Assembly (NCBI GenBank): GCA_018268255.1
Contig: JAFDWX010000006.1
Coordinates: 62,001-126,000, forward strand
Direction of reading: 5' to 3'
DNA: 64,000 nt
Source of the DNA: Armatimonadota bacterium
Lineage (GTDB): Bacteria; Armatimonadota; Fimbriimonadia; Fimbriimonadales; Fimbriimonadaceae
Shown: one piece after another, positions 58,316 through 64,000 of the stretch
How the letters are laid out: every line of letters begins with the position of its first letter
Numbering within the stretch: position 1 is the stretch's first letter
Notes under the pieces: model-generated
The model's input: the letters and a program-made list of their open reading frames with translations, nothing else
What the model was told of the DNA's origin: nothing
Database searches by the model: none
Translations under genes and position numbers: made by a program

Positions 58316-60801
58316 GATTCGTCAGGCGCTTCCTGTACGACAGAATCGGGATCCTGATCCTCAATTTCGCCTTCGTCTGCCTCTTGGACAACCCGGGCGA
58401 TGGATCGCACCTGGTCACTTCCGCTGAGGTTGATCAGTTTGACCCCTTGGGCCACACGCCCAACGGTTCGGATGTCGCTCACCTTCATGCGAATGGCCTT
58501 CCCGTTCGTGGTCATAACGATGAGCTTGTCGTCGTCCTCCACCACCTCAGCCCCCACGATTCTGCCCGTTTTGGACGTTACGTTCATCGTGAGAATGCCT
58601 GATCCGCCGCGACCTTGAACTCGGTAGTCGTCAAGCGGAGTTCGCTTACCGTAGCCATTTTCGCCCACCACCAAGAGACTGGCCTCTGGGCGTACGATGT
58701 CGGCGGAAATGATGATGTCGTCGCCCTTCAGCGTCATTGCGCGGACGCCACCTGCAGCGCGTGATCGATCTCGCACACCACCTTCGCTGAACCGGATCGA
58801 TTGGCCCAACCGGGTGATGATGATGATGTCATCGTTTCCGCGAGACCGGAGCACCCAACCCAGCTCATCACCGGGTTCGATGTCAAAGGCGATCAATCCG
58901 TTCGCACGGATGTTGCCAAAGTTGGCAAGTTCCGTCCTCTTAATCTCACCCCTTCTGGTGATCATCGTGAGGAAGCCATCGCCCCTAATGTCACGGATGG
59001 AAACAGTCGCAGTCACCTTCTCCTCGCTTTCTATTGCGATGTAGTTGATGACCGGCATACCCTTTGCATAGCGTCCAGTTTCGGGGATGTCATACGCCCT
59101 GAGACGATACACCCGACCCCGATCCGTGAAGAAGAGAATGTAATTGTGCGTATTGACTTGGAACAGATGAGCGGGCTCGTCATCGGCCTTGAGTGTATTG
59201 CTGACACCCTTTCCGCCACGCTTCTGCTGACGATAGGCGTCGATCGAAACGCGCTTGATGTATCCGTCTCGGCTGATCGAAATGATTGCCTCTTCTTCGG
59301 GGATGAGGTCTTCATCGCTGAATTCGCCGGCTTCGCGAGCAATAATCTTGGTTCGTCGCTCATCACCAAACTTGTTGCGAAGGTAAACGATTTCCTCTTT
59401 GATAATGGCGGTAACGCGCTCGGGGTCGTGGAGGATATCGAGTAAGTTCTGGACCTTAAGCAGAGCGGCCTTATAATCGTTCTCCAATCGCTGCTGGTCA
59501 AGTTGAGTTAACCGGCGAAGCTGCAAGTTGAGAATCGCTTGTGCCTGGGCGACGCTGAGATCGAACTTGCGCACCAACTCCACCCGCGCCGTGTTCTCGT
59601 CCGCAGCGTTTCGGATGAGGCGAATGACCTCATCGAGGAATCTTCGCGCGATCTGATAACCCTCGTTAATGTGAACTTCTTCCAGTGCGCGGAAGAGCTC
59701 GTAACGAGTTCTTGCCTCGACAATTTCTCGCCGGTGCAGGATGTACTCGTCCAGCAAGAGCAGCATCGGTGCTGTGCGAGGAGCACCGTTGATGAGTGAG
59801 AGCATGATGGTTCCGAACGTCGTCCGAAGCTGGGTGTGCTTAAGAAGGTAGTTCAGAGCCTTGTTCGGGTTGACATCGCGTCGGATCTCAACTTCGATGC
59901 GCATACCGCGCTTGTCACTAAAATCATCCACCCGTAGGAGGCCGTCGAACTTGCGGTCCTTGATCAGTGTGGCGATCGTCTTGACGAGATTTTCTTTGGA
60001 TACTTGGTATGGAATTTCAGTGATGACGATGAGCGACTTGCCAGCATCGCCTGGCTCGATCATCGTTTTAGCTTGCATCACGACCGAGCCACGGCCCGTT
60101 TCGTAAGCGCTGCGGATACCCTTGGTACCCATGATGATCCCGTAGGTCGGAAAATCCGGACCCGGTAAGTGGACCATGATGTCGTCGAGGTTCGACTCTG
60201 GAAAATCGATGCGGTGGAGGAGCGCGTTGCAAACCTCGGTGAGGTTATGGGGCGGCAAGTTGGTGGCCATGCCCACTGCAATACCGGTACCTCCGTTGCA
60301 GATCAGGTTGGGGAATTTCCCCGGAAGCACCGTGGGTTCGTTGAGGCTTTGGGAATAATTCTGCACCCAGCTGACGGTCTCGCGGTCGAGATCTTCAAGC
60401 ATTTCAGCCGCAAGCGGTGTCAAGCGACATTCTGTGTATCGCATGGCCGCGGGGCCGTCTCCGTCCACGTTTCCGAAGTTGCCCTGTCCATCGATGAGCG
60501 GGTACCGCATGACCCAGGGTTGGGCCATTCGAACCAGTGTTGGGTAAATGACGGCTTCACCATGCGGGTGGTAATCACCGCTTGTGGAGCCGCAAACCTT
60601 CGCGCACTTTTGATACTGGTTACCCGGCATCAAATTGAGCTGGCGCATCGTGTACAAAATTCTGCGCTGCACGGGCTTGAGACCGTCGCGCACGTCGGGT
60701 AGAGCGCGCGCGATGATAACCGACATCGCATAGTTGACGTAGCTCCTGCTGAGCTCGTCTTCGACGTTGACAATGGAAATCCTGGGATCCTGATCAGCCA
60801 C
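58312..60801 (-). CDS. gyrA: DNA gyrase subunit A
   Basis: 829 residues, GTG start with SD AGGTGAG upstream. The breakage-reunion domain has SYVNYAMSVIIARALPDVRDGLKPVQRRI, the catalytic Tyr122 in AAMRYTECRLT, and GNGGTGIAVGMATNLPPHNL-type loops. The C-terminal domain has six propeller blades and the GyrA box as QKRGGKG (about residue 533), which distinguishes gyrase from ParC. At the quinolone region the sequence is HPHGEAVIYPTLVRMAQPW: E. coli numbering is retained and position 83 is Ala, 87 is Pro. The acidic tail is DEGEIEDQDPDSVVQEAPDES. A minus-strand TACAAT lies at 60862-60867. Confidence 0.96.
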   Translation of the reverse strand: MADQDPRISIVNVEDELSRSYVNYAMSVIIARALPDVRDGLKPVQRRILYTMRQLNLMPGNQYQKCAKVCGSTSGDYHPHGEAVIYPTLVRMAQPWVMRYPLIDGQGNFGNVDGDGPAAMRYTECRLTPLAAEMLEDLDRETVSWVQNYSQSLNEPTVLPGKFPNLICNGGTGIAVGMATNLPPHNLTEVCNALLHRIDFPESNLDDIMVHLPGPDFPTYGIIMGTKGIRSAYETGRGSVVMQAKTMIEPGDAGKSLIVITEIPYQVSKENLVKTIATLIKDRKFDGLLRVDDFSDKRGMRIEVEIRRDVNPNKALNYLLKHTQLRTTFGTIMLSLINGAPRTAPMLLLLDEYILHRREIVEARTRYELFRALEEVHINEGYQIARRFLDEVIRLIRNAADENTARVELVRKFDLSVAQAQAILNLQLRRLTQLDQQRLENDYKAALLKVQNLLDILHDPERVTAIIKEEIVYLRNKFGDERRTKIIAREAGEFSDEDLIPEEEAIISISRDGYIKRVSIDAYRQQKRGGKGVSNTLKADDEPAHLFQVNTHNYILFFTDRGRVYRLRAYDIPETGRYAKGMPVINYIAIESEEKVTATVSIRDIRGDGFLTMITRRGEIKRTELANFGNIRANGLIAFDIEPGDELGWVLRSRGNDDIIIITRLGQSIRFSEGGVRDRSRAAGGVRAMTLKGDDIIISADIVRPEASLLVVGENGYGKRTPLDDYRVQGRGGSGILTMNVTSKTGRIVGAEVVEDDDKLIVMTTNGKAIRMKVSDIRTVGRVAQGVKLINLSGSDQVRSIARVVQEADEGEIEDQDPDSVVQEAPDES

Positions 60802-60861
60802 GGTAAAAACTCACCTGTAAAGGACGCCAAAAGAAGCAAAATGGGCGCACTTAAGGCTTAC

Positions 60862-60867
60862 ATTGTA
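60862..60867 (-). promoter_or_regulatory. -10 box for gyrA
   Basis: TACAAT on the minus strand, about 60 bp before the GTG; the -35 is weak. Confidence 0.45.
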
Positions 60868-60921
60868 CCCGGGTGCGATTCACTGGCGAATTTGCCGGGA
60901 TGTGTTACTTGCAGGTTGATG

Positions 60922-60927
60922 TATCCT
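60922..60927 (+). promoter_or_regulatory. -10 box for the 60965 gene
   Basis: TATCCT, 37 bp before ATG 60965, which is preceded by a G-rich SD (GGGGGGA). Confidence 0.4.
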
Positions 60928-60964
60928 ATCGGATGAGGGATCCGTAGGAAATCCGGGGGGATTT

Positions 60965-61942
60965 ATGAACAAAATCATTCGAACATGGGGTGGCATCGTG
61001 GGGATTGGATGCTGCCAACTGGCTTTTGCCCAGGTTGTCGTGTTGCAGGACGCTCGAGCAACCTACCTCCGCGTAAATAACGACGCAGCCTTGGATGCGC
61101 CCGCAATTGCTCTGACCTCGCTTGGAGTGGCACCGGGAAATGTGCTCCAGATGGAAGTCGTGGGTGACTTTAGCAGACAGGGCACGGGCGGAGTCCGAAT
61201 TGACAAGACTACTGCTGTGTTTAGCAGTTCAGCTGTACTGCTTTCCGGCACAAACCTTAATCGAGTGCAGGGGGCAATCGACGCGGGTACCGATATCGCG
61301 ACATTGAATACGTGGCAGGGGGGCCTCAGCACGGACATTGCTCAAGATTTTGAGGTCAATCCCAATGCCGTTCCAGAAAGGATTCTGCAGATTCCTGCTG
61401 GATCAACACACATCTTTTTCTCACCTTTCGACGATTTCTTCGAGGATAACGTGAGCTTTGGTTATGGCGTTCGATTCACGAAGGCTGTTTCCAAGAGCAT
61501 CAAAGGTACGTGCAATCTGCAGGAGTACATTGATCCGATCAATACCTTTGTAACAGTCGAGATCATCAAGAGGGGAGTCGTTGTCGAGTCGCAGATGACT
61601 CCGTTGACGGTGGGAGGCAACTACACGATCTTTACGTTGCACACCGGACCCGGCTACTCTGTTCGAGCAAAGGGCTCGCACTGGCTAGCGCAGAGAATTG
61701 ACAATGTCACTCTCTCCTCTGGCATGGTGACTTTGAATTTCGATCTCGTTAACGGTGATATCGACCGCGACAACGCCGTCACGATTTTCGACTATGTTGA
61801 GCTGTCCACATCGTTTGACAAAGGTATCGGTGAGAACGGGTTCAATGCCAACGCGGACCTTGATGGCGATGGATTCGTCTCCATCTTCGACTATCTGATT
61901 CTCAGCAACTCGTTCGATCACGTCGGCGACGAACTCAGTTAG
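60965..61942 (+). CDS. Secreted protein with C-terminal EF-hand (dockerin-like) module
   Basis: 325 residues. Signal peptide-like N-terminus IRTWGGIVGIGCCQLAFAQ. Residues ~25-175 form an unrecognised beta domain (VLQMEVVGDFSRQGTGGVRID, ILQIPAGSTHIFFSPFDDFFEDN). Binding or structural roles similar to PEP-CTERM passenger domains seem plausible because of the 'GxxxxxPxxxAxxLFFSxxDxxFxDNxG' pattern, but this is inference. The C-terminal module begins GTCNLQEYIDPINTFVTVEII and ends with GDIDRDNAVTIFDYVELSTSF and ADLDGDGFVSIFDYLILSNSF. It belongs with the 1635 and 28586 proteins. Confidence 0.8.
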   Translation: MNKIIRTWGGIVGIGCCQLAFAQVVVLQDARATYLRVNNDAALDAPAIALTSLGVAPGNVLQMEVVGDFSRQGTGGVRIDKTTAVFSSSAVLLSGTNLNRVQGAIDAGTDIATLNTWQGGLSTDIAQDFEVNPNAVPERILQIPAGSTHIFFSPFDDFFEDNVSFGYGVRFTKAVSKSIKGTCNLQEYIDPINTFVTVEIIKRGVVVESQMTPLTVGGNYTIFTLHTGPGYSVRAKGSHWLAQRIDNVTLSSGMVTLNFDLVNGDIDRDNAVTIFDYVELSTSFDKGIGENGFNANADLDGDGFVSIFDYLILSNSFDHVGDELS

Positions 61943-61948
61943 AACCAT

Positions 61949-61990
61949 AATGCCCCGAAGATTGCAGAGATTCTTCGGGGCATTGTTTTG
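61949..61990. terminator. Bidirectional terminator
   Basis: 13-bp stem AATGCCCCGAAGA (61949-61961) / TCTTCGGGGCATT (61972-61984), then GTTTTG. It lies between two convergent genes. Confidence 0.8.
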
Positions 61991-62002
61991 TGGTCTGGTC
62001 GA

Positions 62003-62500
62003 TTACTTGAGGAGTGTATCGATCGTCGCGCTAAATGGATCGTCGCCGCCGAACCCGGTCTGGATTTTGCGGACCACGCCTTTCTTATCGATCAGGACGA
62101 AGTAAGGAATTCCAGTTACACCCCAACTTTTTGCCAAGGCGTCGTTTTCAAACGTGAAGTTGTACGTGTACTTGTGCTCCTTGGCATAGGATGCTGCAGT
62201 CGCCTTGCTCTTGCCGGGTTCCTCGCTCGTGTTGACACCGATCACAACAAGACCTTTCTTGGCGTACTTGTCGTGGAGTTTCTGCATGAGTGGGGAAGCC
62301 TTTTTGCAGGGGCCGCACCACGATGCCCAGAAGTCCAAGAGCACGACCTTGCCCGCGAGAGACTTGTTCGTATGGACTTTGCCCTTCAAATCAGTCATCT
62401 TGAATGCTGGCACTGCTTTGTTCAATTCGGGCGCAGCCGCGAGCGACATTCCAGCAATGGAAGTAGCCAGAAGCGCGAGAGCAATTTTCTTCATCACCAT
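62003..62500 (-). CDS. Secreted TlpA family thioredoxin
   Basis: 165 residues from ATG 62500 (MVMKKIALALLATS) or 163 from 62494. The signal peptide ends near MSLAA. The thioredoxin domain reads PAFKMTDLKGKVHTNKSLAGKVVLLDFWASWCGPCKKASPLMQKL, with the redox pair CGPC near residue 62 and cis-Pro in GVTGIPYFVLIDKKGVV. A periplasmic disulfide reductant of the ResA/TlpA type. It is of similar kind to the longer protein at 20866 but lacks the C-terminal helices. A longer frame to 62557 exists but has no SD support. Confidence 0.9.
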   Translation of the reverse strand: MVMKKIALALLATSIAGMSLAAAPELNKAVPAFKMTDLKGKVHTNKSLAGKVVLLDFWASWCGPCKKASPLMQKLHDKYAKKGLVVIGVNTSEEPGKSKATAASYAKEHKYTYNFTFENDALAKSWGVTGIPYFVLIDKKGVVRKIQTGFGGDDPFSATIDTLLK

Positions 62501-62660
62501 GGTTTTACCTACGTTTGAGACGTTGCGTACGCTTCGTGATATCACTTTGGGAACCACCCATTGCTAAAATGGACCTTACACGGCGCATTTGGTGCACCGA
62601 ATACGTTCCGAGCAAAGCCGACGTGGTTGTGGCTTGTGGGCGGCTTTGGCGAAAAGTTGA

Positions 62661-63911
62661 ATGAACTCCGATCAGCCCAAGAGGCAGTCGACCAGGCTCG
62701 AAACAATTGCCTCTTTGGCGCTTGCACTCTTGTCGCTGCTCTGGTGGATTCGGTACGTACTTGTGGTCCAACCTTCCGGTGCGTGGCTCAGAGATACGGA
62801 TACGGCTACCGCATTGCGAGCCATCATTCAGCGCAACGATCCTCTGAGTTGGTTTTGGACCGACTGGCCGTTACAGAATCACTTTTACAGACCCATTTCC
62901 ACCCTGACGTTCGAATATGACCTTCGCGTCTACGGCGGACATCCGATTGGGTTCGCCATCACGAATGCGCTCTTGGTTGCTGCCTGTTTTGTCCTGGTCG
63001 TGGCGATCGCACTGCGTATGGGATCACGCCCATGGAGTGCCGTACTTGCTGGGCTGTTTCTGCTGTACAAACTCGACCCATTCGGTGGCCCATGGCTCGG
63101 GTGGTTGGCTCTGGTGGTTATTCCGGTGGCTGTAGGCATCCGTGTGCGAAAGGCTCCTGTGACTCTCCTGGCTATTCTCGGTGCCTTGTTTATCCACTTT
63201 GACATGAGCCAGACCCCATCGCTCGCATCGAGAATGCTGATGTGGGTTCCCGGCAGAACAGCTTCAACCATGGCCGTCTTCGCGCTGCTTTCGGTTTGGT
63301 TCGGTCTTGATTGGGTCCGACGAAACACACGGTGGGCACCAATTGGAACGGTTCTGGCGGCAGCCTTCGCCATGGGCAGTTACGAGCAGGCAGTCATGCT
63401 GCCGGCGATACTCTCCGGAACGGCGATCCTCGGCTGGCTTTGGGGAGCTCGACCGCGGTTGAGCCTCGTCCTTGGCCCCTGGTTATTGCTGGCCGCATAT
63501 TTCGGGCTGAAGCACCAAGTCATTCCGCCCGAAAGCTCGACCTACATTGGACAACAAATGCGCTCCCACGGTGCTTCGTGGACCGAAATCCTGGCCTACT
63601 TGTTTCCGGGACTACTCTCGATGCAGTCCGCTTGGATTATGGTTTCCACGGGTCCGCTGCTGCTCTTAACCACCGGCCCCTGGTCCCATTTGGCCTCGTT
63701 CGCTGCCAACGTGTCCACCATGGGGCTCGCCGGGCGAACCCGCCTTTGGCGACCCATTGTGTTTTCTTTTGCCGCATCGGTCCTCGCCTATCTCCCCATG
63801 GCCTGGGTCAAGATGTTCGAGCACTATCACTTTTGGCCCATCTGTTTCCGATCAATTTTCTGGGCATTGCTGGTGGAAGCGCTTCTGACTCTGGGTAAAG
63901 AGCGAGCCTAG
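62661..63911 (+). CDS. Multi-pass membrane protein, GT-C glycosyltransferase-like
   Basis: 416 residues, ten or more hydrophobic helices. The N-terminal loop WLRDTDTATALRAIIQRNDPLSWFWTDWPLQNHFYRPISTLTFEYDLRVYGGHP matches the plan of bacterial GT-C proteins (acidic pair after helix 1, then HxYRP). These use polyprenyl-linked sugars. The second half is only helices (AVLAGLFLLYKLDPFGGPWLGWLALVVI, PWLLLAAYFGLKHQVIPPE). A protein- or glycan-glycosylating role is an inference. Start ATG 62661. Ends overlapping the convergent pheT end by 4 bp. Confidence 0.75.
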   Translation: MNSDQPKRQSTRLETIASLALALLSLLWWIRYVLVVQPSGAWLRDTDTATALRAIIQRNDPLSWFWTDWPLQNHFYRPISTLTFEYDLRVYGGHPIGFAITNALLVAACFVLVVAIALRMGSRPWSAVLAGLFLLYKLDPFGGPWLGWLALVVIPVAVGIRVRKAPVTLLAILGALFIHFDMSQTPSLASRMLMWVPGRTASTMAVFALLSVWFGLDWVRRNTRWAPIGTVLAAAFAMGSYEQAVMLPAILSGTAILGWLWGARPRLSLVLGPWLLLAAYFGLKHQVIPPESSTYIGQQMRSHGASWTEILAYLFPGLLSMQSAWIMVSTGPLLLLTTGPWSHLASFAANVSTMGLAGRTRLWRPIVFSFAASVLAYLPMAWVKMFEHYHFWPICFRSIFWALLVEALLTLGKERA

Positions 63912-64000
63912 CGGAGTTTTCCGCCGAGTCCTGCGACCGATGCGACAACGCGATCTCGGATTGTGTTTGCGTCTTCGTCGGTAAGGTTCGCCCCCATTCG
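63908..64000 (-). CDS. pheT: C-terminal end of probable phenylalanyl-tRNA synthetase beta subunit (partial)
   Basis: The last 30 codons before the TAG at 63908-63910 read RMGANLTDEDANTIRDRVVA then SVAGLGGKLR. The pattern 'LTDEe.n..rdrvv..v...Ga.LR' is the closing stretch of the FDX-ACB (anticodon-binding-like) domain at the end of PheT. The 5' part is beyond the window, so the call rests on this short stretch only. Confidence 0.65.
   Translation of the reverse strand, partial: RMGANLTDEDANTIRDRVVASVAGLGGKLR

Noticed and set aside
58312-60801. ParC instead of GyrA
   Set aside because: The QKRGGKG GyrA box and full six-blade C-terminal domain are present.

Overview
The window looks like a chromosome segment of a free-living, diderm, probably aerobic bacterium of the phylum Armatimonadota, most likely class Fimbriimonadia. 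This is inference from gene style, not a search. The signs are several prepilin-type proteins with the near-invariant [20 protein letters not shown] leader, three secreted proteins ending in a paired 'DxDxDNAVTIFDY' EF-hand module, a class II (B12) ribonucleotide reductase with NrdR, an LPS-export type envelope cluster, and many genes whose -10 box lies directly before the start codon. About 53 protein genes are supported. I see no tRNA, rRNA, CRISPR array, transposase or phage gene.

Layout. 1-14279: a MATE transporter running off the left edge; a secreted propeller protein; a GH5 glycosidase; thrS without its TGS domain; mpl; a TPR/zinc-ribbon membrane protein; and a two-gene DNA repair unit (zincless fpg plus a winged-helix protein). 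14280-14638 is a dyad-rich control region before clpC. 17351-24749: two pilin-like proteins, PPK2, a SpoU-type methyltransferase, a TlpA-like thioredoxin, a globin-coupled chemotaxis receptor and an M43 protease. 24753-34700: nuoF, nuoD and nuoE scattered on both strands among two degenerate pilin paralogs, an EF-hand-module protein and a pullulanase. 34721-39841: hemolysin III-like protein, rhomboid protease, a third canonical pilin with a small lipoprotein, manC and a lipoprotein. 39909-48195: an overlapping envelope operon (glnE, plsY, zinc-ribbon membrane protein, lptF/G, lptD-like, LD-carboxypeptidase), followed by a methyltransferase.

49035-49795 is a non-coding island of GC-rich hairpin repeats. 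49796-53925 is nrdR-nrdJ, with a textbook promoter holding an NrdR-box-like dyad and two exact DnaA boxes. 53998-64000: a small unknown protein, a PEP-CTERM protein, a dicarboxylate symporter, a LacI regulator, an S4-domain protein, gyrA (Ala83/Pro87 at the quinolone positions), another EF-hand-module protein, a TlpA thioredoxin, a GT-C-like membrane protein and the last codons of a probable pheT.

The most unusual signal is a family of five intergenic, 70-85 nt, GC-rich structured elements. Their outer stems differ in sequence from copy to copy but stay complementary, around a conserved inner GGCCA(C/A)-CCC segment; four of the five share GGCCAC or GCCAC. This pattern is expected of a selected structure or of a mobile hairpin repeat. 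A second, shorter hairpin family (CCCCTCC-loop-GGAGGGG-AAT) shares the same islands.
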